Below, piece after piece: positions 43,419 to 51,217 of a stretch of 64,000 nt of DNA; position 1 is the stretch's first letter; the number at the start of each line of letters is the position of its first letter. The notes below the pieces were generated by a model that ran no database searches, was not told where the DNA came from, and saw only the letters and a program-made list of their open reading frames with translations. A program made the translations under genes and the position numbers. This stretch comes from Gemmobacter megaterium (GTDB lineage Bacteria > Pseudomonadota > Alphaproteobacteria > Rhodobacterales > Rhodobacteraceae). The stretch lies in NCBI RefSeq assembly GCF_900156815.1, contig NZ_FTOT01000004.1, positions 186,001 through 250,000 of the forward strand, written 5' to 3'.

Positions 43419-43946
43419 ATGAGGCCGGTGGCTGTGGTCGGCCCCTCGGGGGCGGGCAAGGATACGCTGATGGCCGCGGCCTGTGCGGCCGATCCGCGCA
43501 TCCGTGCGGCCCGGCGGGTGATCACCCGACCGTCCGAGGCCGGGGGCGAGGATTTCGACGGTGTCACCGAGGCGGTCTTTGCCGCGCGGGCCGAGGCTGG
43601 AGATTTCGCACTGCACTGGCGGGCGCACGGGCTGGGCTATGGCATTCCGGCCACCGAACTGGCTGGGGGCGGGATCGTGCTGTTCAACGCCTCGCGCGCC
43701 GTGCTGGGCGCAGCGGCGGCGCAGTTTCCCGGCCTGCGCGTCGTGCTGGTGACGGCACCACCCGAGGTGCTGGCGGCCCGGCTGGCCGGGCGGGGCCGGG
43801 AAAGCGGCGCAGATCAGGCCGCACGGCTGGCGCGGGCGGGCTTTGCGTTGCCAGACGGGCTGGATGTGGCCGTGGTGCAAAACGACGCCAGCCCCGAGGT
43901 GGGGCTGGCCCGGTTCATGGCTGCGCTTCAGCCAGAAAGGGTGTAG
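43419..43946 (+). CDS. phnN: ribose 1,5-bisphosphokinase
   Basis: A 175-residue kinase that phosphorylates ribose 1,5-bisphosphate to PRPP, the last step of C-P lyase ribose recycling. The guanylate-kinase-like fold starts at VVGPSGAGKDTLM (Walker A, residues 8-16). RRVITRPSEAGGEDFDGV and FALHWRAHGLGYGIP are diagnostic for PhnN. The start at 43419 has GAGG upstream; a frame extending into phnL is discounted. It converges with the DUF1045-type gene, and their ends overlap by 19 bases. Confidence 0.92.
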   Translation: MRPVAVVGPSGAGKDTLMAAACAADPRIRAARRVITRPSEAGGEDFDGVTEAVFAARAEAGDFALHWRAHGLGYGIPATELAGGGIVLFNASRAVLGAAAAQFPGLRVVLVTAPPEVLAARLAGRGRESGADQAARLARAGFALPDGLDVAVVQNDASPEVGLARFMAALQPERV

Positions 43947-44608
43947 CGGTGCAGCAGGTGAAAGCGCCCGTCCATTGCCTCACCGAACAGGCACAGATCG
44001 GCAACCCGGATGGGGCGCGGCAACAGGGGGGCGAAATGCGCCTCCAGCGCGGTCGCTGCCTTTGCCGCCTGCTCCCCGGCCAGCCGGTCGGTCAGCGTCA
44101 GGTGAAAGCGGAACTCTTCCATCACAAAGGGATAGCCCCAGCGATAGAGCAATTCCCTCTGGCGCAGGCTGAGCCGTTCGGGGCGGCGCCGGGCGATCTC
44201 GTCCGCGGTCAGGGGCGCGCGCAAAGGGTCCAGCCCCTCGACCACCGCAGCCGCCAGGGTGCGCAGTGTGGCGGCATCGCCGTCGGGCACCAGCGCAAGG
44301 AAACCGTCAAGGTTCTTCAGCCGCAGCCCCGGCAGTTCGACCGGCGCCAGCCGGGCACACAGATCGGCCATGGCACCTTGCAGCGCGGCCAGATCGACAC
44401 CATCCGCCAGCCGGAAGGGCGGCTTGATGGTGCCGTGAAAGCCGTATTTGCGCGGATCGCGGGTGATCGCCGCGGCGTCCAGCCCCAGATCGGGCGGAGC
44501 GACCGGCTGGCCGCGGGCCGCATCCCAGCCCAGCCAGTGGCTGGCGCGATCCCAGAAGTCCCCGGCCGGCGGGGCGTAATACACGGCAAAGCGTTTCATC
44601 TGATCCAT
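43928..44608 (-). CDS. DUF1045 phosphonate-cluster protein (2H phosphoesterase-like)
   Basis: A 226-residue soluble protein of the DUF1045 family, which is found with phn genes. Two H-x-T motifs, FHGTIKPPF near residue 58 and FHLTLTDRL near 170, define the 2H phosphoesterase superfamily, whose members open cyclic phosphates. The C-P lyase pathway produces a 1,2-cyclic phosphate normally opened by PhnP, and no phnP is present here. A PhnP-like role is therefore a good inference, not a demonstrated one. It is divergent from phnM across a perfect CTGTCAC palindrome. Confidence 0.82.
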   Translation of the reverse strand: MDQMKRFAVYYAPPAGDFWDRASHWLGWDAARGQPVAPPDLGLDAAAITRDPRKYGFHGTIKPPFRLADGVDLAALQGAMADLCARLAPVELPGLRLKNLDGFLALVPDGDAATLRTLAAAVVEGLDPLRAPLTADEIARRRPERLSLRQRELLYRWGYPFVMEEFRFHLTLTDRLAGEQAAKAATALEAHFAPLLPRPIRVADLCLFGEAMDGRFHLLHRYTLSG

Positions 44609-44629
44609 GGCGCAGCCCCTAGCGGCCCA

Positions 44630-44649
44630 CTGTCACACGGGCGTGACAG
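44630..44649. promoter_or_regulatory. CTGTCAC palindrome between DUF1045 gene and phnM
   Basis: CTGTCAC at 44630-44636 and GTGACAG at 44643-44649 make a perfect seven-base inverted repeat with a six-base spacer. CTGTCAC is the PhoB half-site, and the same heptamer occurs upstream of phnC at 32832. PhoB normally uses direct repeats, so another dimeric regulator is also possible. The site lies 22-41 bases before the DUF1045-type gene and 55-74 before phnM. Confidence 0.5.
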
Positions 44650-44703
44650 TCGGATGCCATTCAGCCCGCCCGCGCCCCCGACCGCAAGACAGGACGACCC
44701 AAG

Positions 44704-45846
44704 ATGACCGATACGATCCTTGCCAATGCCCAGATTGTCCTGCCGGACGAGGTGATCCACGGTGCCATCCGCCTGTCGCAGGGCCGCATCCGCGCGATTG
44801 ATCCCGGCCCGGCGGTGCCTGCGGGTGCCATGGATTGCGGTGGCGATCTGGTGATGCCGGGGCTGGTGGAGCTGCATACCGATAACCTTGAGCGCCACAT
44901 GCAGCCGCGCCCCAGGGTAAGCTGGCCGCATATGGCGGCGATCATTGCGCATGATGCGGAACTGGCCAGCGTCGGCATCACCACGGTGTTCGATGCGCTG
45001 CGCGTGGGGTCGGTGGTCAACAGTGCGACCAACTATGGCGAATATGCCCGTGGGCTGGCAGACGAGATCCTGGGCCTGCGCGCCAGCGGGGCGCTGCGGG
45101 TCAGCCATTTCCTGCATCTGCGCGCCGAGGTCTGTTCCGAGACGCTGGTCGCGGAAATGGCCAAGTTCGGCCCTGCGGACCGGATCGGGATCGTCAGCCT
45201 GATGGACCACACCCCCGGCGAGAGGCAGTTCCGCGATCTGTCCAAGCTCAAGGACTATGTCTGCGGCAAACACGGCCTGTCCGACGAAGGCTTTGTCGCC
45301 CATGTTGCCAGCCAGCGCGCGCTGCGCGACCGGCTGGGCGCCTTGCACGAGGCGACGGCGGTTGCCGAGGCGCGGCGCTATGGCGCGGTGCTGGCCAGCC
45401 ATGACGACACCACCGCCGGGCATGTGGCGACGTCGAAATCGCATGACGTGCATTTTGCCGAATTCCCCACCACGGTCGAGGCCGCGCAGGCCTGCCGCAC
45501 TCATGGCATCGGGGTAATGATGGGCGCGCCCAACCTGATCCGGGGCGGGTCGCATTCGGGCAATGTGGCGGCGGCCGATCTGGCGGGGATGGACCTTCTG
45601 GACATCCTGTCATCGGATTACGTGCCCTCGTCGCTGCTGTCGGGGGCGCTGATGCTGGGCGATCTGTGGGGCAACATGGCGCGCGGCATTGCCACCGTCA
45701 CGGCGGCACCCGCCAGGGCGACGGGATTGCAGGACCGGGGCCGTCTGGCGCCCGGCGCACGGGCCGATGTGATCCGCGTGGCGCGGATCGGCGATGCGGG
45801 GGCGGCGGTGCGCGGTGTCTGGGTGCAGGGCAACCGCGTTGGCTGA
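44704..45846 (+). CDS. phnM: alpha-D-ribose 1-methylphosphonate 5-triphosphate diphosphatase
   Basis: A 380-residue metal-dependent amidohydrolase-fold enzyme that releases pyrophosphate from the triphosphate intermediate of the C-P lyase pathway. Diagnostic parts are MPGLVELHTDNLERHMQPRP, whose His is a metal ligand, SLMDHTPGERQF, LASHDDTTAGHV, and DILSSDYVPSSLL. It is separated from phnGHIJKLN by the opposite-strand DUF1045-type gene and has its own upstream palindrome. AGGA stands near the start. Confidence 0.94.
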   Translation: MTDTILANAQIVLPDEVIHGAIRLSQGRIRAIDPGPAVPAGAMDCGGDLVMPGLVELHTDNLERHMQPRPRVSWPHMAAIIAHDAELASVGITTVFDALRVGSVVNSATNYGEYARGLADEILGLRASGALRVSHFLHLRAEVCSETLVAEMAKFGPADRIGIVSLMDHTPGERQFRDLSKLKDYVCGKHGLSDEGFVAHVASQRALRDRLGALHEATAVAEARRYGAVLASHDDTTAGHVATSKSHDVHFAEFPTTVEAAQACRTHGIGVMMGAPNLIRGGSHSGNVAAADLAGMDLLDILSSDYVPSSLLSGALMLGDLWGNMARGIATVTAAPARATGLQDRGRLAPGARADVIRVARIGDAGAAVRGVWVQGNRVG

Positions 45847-45905
45847 CCTTGCCCTGTGGCGCGCGGCGTGAAACCCTGCTGCCGTCCCCTGACACGGAGC
45901 GTTCC

Positions 45906-46295
45906 ATGACCTTGCGCCACCTGCTGCCCGCCACCATCGCCCGGCCTCTGGCCGCCTACAGCCACGGCGTGGAAATCGCGGCCGGGGCGCGGCTGGTGCT
46001 GTGTTCGGGCCAGTTGGCCATCGGGCCGCAGGGCGATGTGCCCGAAGATGCCGGGGCCCAAGCCGAGCGCTGCTTTGCCAACGGCGCCGCGATCCTGGCC
46101 GAGGCAGGCATGACCCTGGCCGATGTGGTGCGGATCAACGCCTATGTCACCGACCGGGCGCATATGGCCCCCTATATGGCGGTGCGCGACCGGCTGTTTG
46201 CGCAACCTGCCCCGGCCTCGACCCTGATGATCGTGACGGGTTTCACCCGGCCCGAGTTCAAGGTGGAAATAGAGTTGCTGGCCGCCCGGCCCTGA
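45906..46295 (+). CDS. RidA family protein (YjgF/YER057c/UK114)
   Basis: A 129-residue protein of the RidA family; classical members hydrolyse reactive enamine/imine intermediates. Visible are LVLCSGQLAIGPQGDVPEDA, the central helix AILAEAGMTLADVVRINAYV, and the last strand FKVEIELLAARP. A conserved Arg is expected in the active site; the segment FTRPEFKVEIE provides one. The ATG at 45906 has GGAG upstream. It follows phnM by 59 bases and precedes the catabolic operon across a hairpin, and could belong to either by function. Several RidA subfamilies act on ring-opening products such as ureidoacrylate. Confidence 0.85.
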   Translation: MTLRHLLPATIARPLAAYSHGVEIAAGARLVLCSGQLAIGPQGDVPEDAGAQAERCFANGAAILAEAGMTLADVVRINAYVTDRAHMAPYMAVRDRLFAQPAPASTLMIVTGFTRPEFKVEIELLAARP

Positions 46296-46334
46296 CCCTT
46301 CGCCGATTGCAACCTGCCCTGTCGCCGGGCGCGA

Positions 46335-46375
46335 CGCCGCATTGTTGGGCAACGATGCGGCGCTGCGGCATTTTT
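46335..46375 (+). terminator. strong hairpin after the RidA gene (probable terminator)
   Basis: CGCCGCAT at 46335-46342 pairs with ATGCGGCG at 46355-46362. An inner GTTG/CAAC pair extends this to about 13 base pairs with a two-base loop. A run of five T residues follows at 46371-46375, eight bases beyond the stem. That spacing is longer than ideal, so partial or factor-assisted termination is possible. Confidence 0.5.
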
Positions 46376-46444
46376 ACCGACGCTCTGTGGCGGCAGGTCT
46401 GGCCCATGCGGGGCGGCCAGGGCCAGTCTACGACATGCGAACAC

Positions 46445-46463
46445 TTGCTCGATAATCGGACAA
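46445..46463. promoter_or_regulatory. operator-like palindrome at the head of the catabolic operon
   Basis: The 19-base sequence TTGCTCGATAATCGGACAA is an imperfect palindrome (TTG..CGAT-A-ATCG..CAA, arms 7 of 9 paired). It ends 4 bases before the creatininase-like gene's ATG. GATAAT inside it looks like a -10 box; transcription would then start a few bases before the ATG, giving a nearly leaderless message. That agrees with the lack of a ribosome site. A repressor bound here, perhaps the IclR protein encoded in the operon, would block the promoter. Confidence 0.45.
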
Positions 46464-46467
46464 CCCC

Positions 46468-47253
46468 ATGCCCCTGCGCCACTGGTCAGATCTGAAGACC
46501 ACCGATTTCGCCACGCTGGATCCGGATCGGACCGTGGCCCTGCTGCCCGTGGGCGCCACGGAACAGCACGGGCCGCATCTGCCGCTGTCCACCGATTCCG
46601 TGCTGGCAGAGGGCATGGCGCGGCTGGCCGCCACCGCAGCCACCGCCCCGGTGCTGGTGCTGCCCACGGTCACGGTGGCAAAATCCGATGAACATATCGG
46701 CTTTCCGGGCACCCTGACGCTGGATGGTCCCACCCTGCTGGCGGTGCTGGAACAGATCGGCGCCTCGGTCGCGCGGGCGGGTGTGCGGCGGCTGGTGTGC
46801 CTGAATGCCCATGGCGGCAATGTGCCGGTGCTGCACCTGCTGGCGCGCAGCTTGCGGCTGCGGCACGACATGCTGGTGGCCACCGCAGGCTGGGTGTCGA
46901 TGGGCTTTCCCGACGGCGCGGTTCCGGCGCCCGAACAGACCGAGGGCATTCACGGCGGGCTGGTGGAAACGGCGGCGATGCTGCATTTCCGGCCCGATCT
47001 GGTGGACATGACCCAGGCAAGGTACTTTCGCCCCGCCTCGGCCGATATCGCGCAGCGCAATCAGGTGCTGCGGATGCTGGGGCCGGTCGGCCTGGGCTGG
47101 CGGGCCGAGGATCTGCACCCTGACGGCGCCGCTGGCGATGCGCGCGGTGCCACCGCCGAACTGGGCGCCCGTCTTGCCGACCATGCCGCGCGCCGGTTCG
47201 GGCTGCTGCTGGACGAGGTGGCCGCCCTTGCGCTGCCGGCACGACGCGCATGA
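46468..47253 (+). CDS. creatininase family amidohydrolase
   Basis: A 261-residue metal-dependent hydrolase of the creatininase/arylmalonamide family, whose members open cyclic amides such as creatinine or cleave formamide-type bonds. The metal-binding motif PVGATEQHGPHLPLSTDS (residues 27-44, with Glu32, His34 and Asp43) is clear. NAHGGN lies near 113 and IHGGLVETAAML near 160. There is no ribosome site before the ATG. Its stop overlaps the amidohydrolase start by four bases. As the first gene of a ten-gene operon it probably acts on the imported ring compound or an intermediate; true creatininase is only one option. Confidence 0.85.
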   Translation: MPLRHWSDLKTTDFATLDPDRTVALLPVGATEQHGPHLPLSTDSVLAEGMARLAATAATAPVLVLPTVTVAKSDEHIGFPGTLTLDGPTLLAVLEQIGASVARAGVRRLVCLNAHGGNVPVLHLLARSLRLRHDMLVATAGWVSMGFPDGAVPAPEQTEGIHGGLVETAAMLHFRPDLVDMTQARYFRPASADIAQRNQVLRMLGPVGLGWRAEDLHPDGAAGDARGATAELGARLADHAARRFGLLLDEVAALALPARRA

Positions 47254-48500
47254 CCGACCCCTTGCCCCTTGCCGACCTGCTGTTGCGCAATCTGGTGCTG
47301 CCCGCCGCGCTGTGCGACGGGCTGGAGGGCACCGATCTGGGCGACGGGCTGATGCGGGCCGATCTGGCGGTGGCCGATGGCCGCATCACCCCGCTGCGCC
47401 CGGCACGGGAAACCCGCGACATGGGCGGGCGCATCGCCGTGCCGGGTCTGGTCGATGCGCATGTGCATCTGGACAAGTCCCTGACCGCGCATCGCACCGG
47501 CGTCAGCCGCACCGGACTGGCCGAGGCGGTGGAATTGTCGATCGCCGACGCGCCGCACCGCACCCTGCCCGACCTGATCGCGCGGATGGACCGGGCCATT
47601 GCCATGGCCCATGCCAATGGCACCGTGGCGCTGCGCAGCCATCTGGACAGCATGGCCGCCCCCGATGACAGCCCGGCATGGCAGGCCTTGGCGGTGATGC
47701 AGGACCGCTGGCACCTGCGGATGCATCTGGAACCCGTGGCCCTGATGCGGATCGACCGCGCGCTGGAGCCGGGATTTGCCGCCCGCTGTGCACAGATCGC
47801 CGCGCGCGGCGGGCTGGCAGGCGGGTATATTCCGCCAGAGGGCTGTGACAGGGCGGCGGTCGATGCCTTTCTGATCCATGCAGGCGATGCCGGGCTTGCG
47901 GTGGATTTCCACGTCGATGAGACGCTGGACCCCGACGCCAGCGGGATCGAAACCGTGCTGGATGCCATTGCCCGTACCGGTTTCGACCGTTCGGTCACTT
48001 TCGGCCATTGCTGCGCGCTGTCGGCCATGGATCGCCTGAAGGCGTTGCACATTGCCGAACGCATGGCCCATGCCGGGGTGCAGGTGTTCGCCCTGCCCCT
48101 GACCAATGCCTTCCTGATGGACCGTTGCCCCGGCACCAGCCCGCGCCTGCGCGGCATGACGTTGGTGCAGGAACTGGCCGCCCTGGGCGTGCCTGTCGGA
48201 TTTGCATCGGACAATGTGCGCGATGCCTTTTACCCCCATGGCAGCTATGACCTGTGGGAAGTGTTCCGCCAGGCGGTGCTGGCCATGCAACTGGAAGCTG
48301 CCCCGCAGGACTGGATCGCCGCCATCACCACCCGCCCCGCCACGGCCATGGGCCGCAGCGCCCGCATTGCCCCCGGTGCCCCGGCGGACCTGATCCTGTT
48401 CGACGCCTGCGACTGGACCGGGCTGTTGTCCCGCGCACATGAAAACCGGCTGGTCCTGCGCGCGGGCCGCCCCCTTGAAAGCCCCCCCGCATGGACCTGA
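47250..48500 (+). CDS. amidohydrolase, cytosine-deaminase/AtzC-like
   Basis: A 416-residue metal-dependent hydrolase of the cytosine-deaminase subgroup (CodA/AtzC), which removes amino groups from pyrimidine or triazine rings or opens cyclic ureides. Metal ligands are His71 and His73 in DAHVHLDKSL, a His in DFHVDET near 213, a His in FGHCCALS near 251, and the Asp of ASDNVRD near 322. The LDKS after the first motif and the FxHVDE motif favour this subgroup over dihydropyrimidinases. It overlaps the genes on both sides (4 and 10 bases). The substrate is unknown. Confidence 0.84.
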   Translation: MTDPLPLADLLLRNLVLPAALCDGLEGTDLGDGLMRADLAVADGRITPLRPARETRDMGGRIAVPGLVDAHVHLDKSLTAHRTGVSRTGLAEAVELSIADAPHRTLPDLIARMDRAIAMAHANGTVALRSHLDSMAAPDDSPAWQALAVMQDRWHLRMHLEPVALMRIDRALEPGFAARCAQIAARGGLAGGYIPPEGCDRAAVDAFLIHAGDAGLAVDFHVDETLDPDASGIETVLDAIARTGFDRSVTFGHCCALSAMDRLKALHIAERMAHAGVQVFALPLTNAFLMDRCPGTSPRLRGMTLVQELAALGVPVGFASDNVRDAFYPHGSYDLWEVFRQAVLAMQLEAAPQDWIAAITTRPATAMGRSARIAPGAPADLILFDACDWTGLLSRAHENRLVLRAGRPLESPPAWT

Positions 48501-49870
48501 CCGCGCTGAAAACCGATCTCGACGGGCTGGACATCGACGACCGCCCCAGCGTGCTGCGGGCAAAGAGCCGCGATTTCTACTGGTATTCGCCCATCCTGAA
48601 ACGCCAGCTGGACGGGATCACCGCCGATCTGGTCATTTCCCCCCGCGACGAGGCCGAGGTGATCCGCGTGCTGTCCGCCTGCTACCGCCACAGGGTGCCG
48701 GTGACGGTGCGGGGTGCAGGGACCGGGAATTATGGCCAGGCCATGCCACTGCAAGGCGGCGTGGTGCTGCACATGCAGCATATGGCAGGCGTCATCGCCC
48801 TGGGCGACGACCATGTGGTCGTCCGCTCTGGAACGGTCATCGACCATATCGAACAGCATCTGCGCCGGAACGGCCGGGAGATCCGGCTGTTCCCGTCCAC
48901 CACGGCCACGGCCACCATCGGCGGGTTCATCGCGGGCGGATCGTCCGGGGTGGGCGCGATCCGCTGGGGGGGCCTGCGCAACCCCGCCAACATCCGCCGC
49001 CTGCGGCTGGTGACCATGGAGGAAACGCCGCGCGTGCTGGACCTGACCGGGCATGACATCCACAAGGCCGCCCATGCCTATGGCGTCAACGGCGTGATGA
49101 CAGAAGTCGAACTGCCGGTGGACCCGGCAGGCGACTGGGTGGATGTGATGATCACGGCGCCAGATTTCATCGCCGCCAACCAGTTGGCGATCGAACTGGG
49201 CGAAGCACTGCTGTTGCGGATGCTGTCCACCTTCGCCGCGCCGGTGCCGGAGTTGTATTTCCAGCGCTACCGCCGCCATGCGGGCACGGGCCGCGCGGTC
49301 CTCGCGCTGATGGTGGCCCGCGACGCGCTGCCCGCGCTGGAGGCCCGCGTCACCGCCTGGCCGGGGGCCGCGATCACCTATCGCGCCGACCGGGCCGATC
49401 CGGCCGAACGCCTGCCCGCGCTGTATGAAATGGCCTGGAACCACACCACCCTGCGCGCCATCCGCATCGACCCCGGCGTGACCTATCTGCAAATGATGTT
49501 CCCGCGCGACCGCATGGCCGAAACCATTGCCGCACTGGAGCTCCGCTTTGGCAACGAACTGATGCTGCATTGCGAATACACACGGTTCAACGGCGTGGTC
49601 AGCCCTGTGGCGATGCCCCTTGTCCGCTTCACGACCGAAAACCGGCTGGAAGAGCTGATACAACTTCTGGAAGCCGAGTTTCCGATCACCGTGTTCAACC
49701 CGCATCGCGTGACACTGGAAGAAGGCGGGATGAAGCGGACCGACCTCTCGCAACTGGACTTCAAGCGCCAGACCGATCCGCTGGGGCTGATGAACCCCGG
49801 CAAGATGATCGCCTGGACCACCCCCGACTGGACGCCGGAAACCGGCAAGAATTTCCTGTTCACCGAATGA
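48491..49870 (+). CDS. FAD-binding oxidoreductase (PCMH/GlcD-type)
   Basis: A 459-residue flavoprotein with an N-terminal PCMH FAD domain: VTVRGAGTGNYGQAMPLQGG near residues 73-92 and STTATATIGGFIAGGSSGVG near 137-156. A C-terminal substrate domain ends in TDPLGLMNPGKMIAW. No signal peptide and no iron-sulfur motif are seen. The family includes glycolate, lactate, vanillyl-alcohol and sugar-acid oxidases. This one differs from the GlcD-like gene at 4686 in lacking the STGEHG motif. Within this operon it probably oxidises an intermediate at a hydroxyl or amine carbon. Confidence 0.83.
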   Translation: MDLTALKTDLDGLDIDDRPSVLRAKSRDFYWYSPILKRQLDGITADLVISPRDEAEVIRVLSACYRHRVPVTVRGAGTGNYGQAMPLQGGVVLHMQHMAGVIALGDDHVVVRSGTVIDHIEQHLRRNGREIRLFPSTTATATIGGFIAGGSSGVGAIRWGGLRNPANIRRLRLVTMEETPRVLDLTGHDIHKAAHAYGVNGVMTEVELPVDPAGDWVDVMITAPDFIAANQLAIELGEALLLRMLSTFAAPVPELYFQRYRRHAGTGRAVLALMVARDALPALEARVTAWPGAAITYRADRADPAERLPALYEMAWNHTTLRAIRIDPGVTYLQMMFPRDRMAETIAALELRFGNELMLHCEYTRFNGVVSPVAMPLVRFTTENRLEELIQLLEAEFPITVFNPHRVTLEEGGMKRTDLSQLDFKRQTDPLGLMNPGKMIAWTTPDWTPETGKNFLFTE

Positions 49871-49880
49871 AGGCCCCACG

Positions 49881-50462
49881 ATGAAGGTGCATGTCATCTA
49901 CGCCCACCCGCAGCCCGACAGCCTGAATGCCACGCTGCATCGCACCGTGGTTCAGGCGCTGACCGAGGCCGGGCATCAGGTGGACGATCTGGATCTGTAT
50001 GCCGAAGGGTTCGACCCTGTGTTGACCCGTGCAGACCGCGATATCTATCACGATGTGCCTGCCAACCGGGCGCGGGTGGACGGGTATGTCCAGCGCCTGC
50101 AAGCCTGCGATGCGGTGGTGTTGTGCCATCCGGTGTGGAATTTCGGCTGGCCTGCAATCCTGAAAGGGTATTTCGACAAGGTGTTCCTGCCCGATGTCTC
50201 GTTCAGGATGCACGATGGCCAGGTGTCGCCAGGGTTGCAGAACATCCGCAAGCTGGCCACCGTGACCACCTATGGGTCGAAACGCTGGCGGGCCTGGTTT
50301 CTGGGCGATGCGCCCCGGCGGAATGCCACCCGGTTTCTGCGGGTATGCTGCAATCCGATGGTAAAGGTCAGCTATCATGCCCTATACGACATGAACAACG
50401 TAAGCCGTGCCGAAACCGACGCCTATGTCGCCCGTGTACGCGCGGCGATGCTGAAATTCTGA
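49881..50462 (+). CDS. NAD(P)H-dependent flavodoxin-fold oxidoreductase (NQO1/KefF/MdaB-like)
   Basis: A 193-residue flavodoxin-like FMN/FAD reductase. It starts VHVIYAHPQPDSLNATLHRT, the phosphate-binding turn of the family. The flavin and substrate loop HPVWNFGWPAILKGYFDKVF lies near residues 89-108, and TVTTYGSKRW follows. It may supply reduced flavin or reduce a quinone-like intermediate for its operon partners. Its stop overlaps a possible ATPase start codon. Confidence 0.84.
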   Translation: MKVHVIYAHPQPDSLNATLHRTVVQALTEAGHQVDDLDLYAEGFDPVLTRADRDIYHDVPANRARVDGYVQRLQACDAVVLCHPVWNFGWPAILKGYFDKVFLPDVSFRMHDGQVSPGLQNIRKLATVTTYGSKRWRAWFLGDAPRRNATRFLRVCCNPMVKVSYHALYDMNNVSRAETDAYVARVRAAMLKF

Positions 50463-50473
50463 TGGAAGCTGCC

Positions 50474-51214
50474 ATGACTGCCCCTGCCCTGCGGTTCGAC
50501 AACGTGTCGATGCAATATCCCGATGGCACTGTTGCGCTGGCGGGGGTGGATCTGTCGGTGGCGCCGGGCGAATTCGTCTCGGTCGTCGGGCCGTCGGGTT
50601 GTGGGAAATCGACGTTGCTGAAACTCGCCTCGGGGCTGGAAACCCATACCGGGGGCGAGATCTGGGTGGACCGGGCCAGTCTGGGATACACGTTTCAGGA
50701 TGCGACCCTGCTGCCCTGGCGCACGGTGCTGCCCAATGTGGAACTGCTGATGGAGCTGCGCGGCGTGCCGGCAGCCGAACGCCGACGGATCGCGCTGGAA
50801 CAGATCGACCTTGTCGGGCTGAACGGGTTCGAGAACCATTATCCCAAGCGGCTGTCGGGCGGAATGCGGATGCGCGCCGCGCTGGCGCGATCCCTGGCGC
50901 TGAATCCGGGGGTGTTCATGTTTGACGAGCCCTTTGGTGCGCTGGATGAGATTACCCGCGAGCGGCTGATCGACGAAGTGATCGGGCTCTATCTGCGCAA
51001 GGGGTTCACCGGCCTGTTCATCACCCATTCCATCCCCGAGGCGGTGTATCTGTCGTCCCGCGTGGTGGTGATGAGCCGGCGCCCCGGCCGGATCATGGCC
51101 GAATTCGACATCCCTTTTGACTGGCCCCGCACCGCAGATCTGCGCTGGAACCCGGATTTCACCCGGCTGGCGGGCGAGGTATCGGTCGCCCTGCGCCGCG
51201 CGATGGAGGATTAG
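50474..51214 (+). CDS. ABC transporter ATP-binding protein (nitrate/sulfonate/taurine type)
   Basis: A 246-residue ATPase of the SsuB/TauB/ThiZ group. It has Walker A GPSGCGKST, the Q-loop YTFQDATLLPWRTVLPN, which is typical of this group, signature LSGGMRMRAALARSL, Walker B VFMFDEPFGALDE, and switch His in FITHSIPEA. I use the ATG at 50474 with GGAAG upstream; one at 50462, overlapping the previous stop, is also possible. With the next two genes it forms an importer. Confidence 0.9.
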   Translation: MTAPALRFDNVSMQYPDGTVALAGVDLSVAPGEFVSVVGPSGCGKSTLLKLASGLETHTGGEIWVDRASLGYTFQDATLLPWRTVLPNVELLMELRGVPAAERRRIALEQIDLVGLNGFENHYPKRLSGGMRMRAALARSLALNPGVFMFDEPFGALDEITRERLIDEVIGLYLRKGFTGLFITHSIPEAVYLSSRVVVMSRRPGRIMAEFDIPFDWPRTADLRWNPDFTRLAGEVSVALRRAMED

Positions 51215-51217
51215 GCC

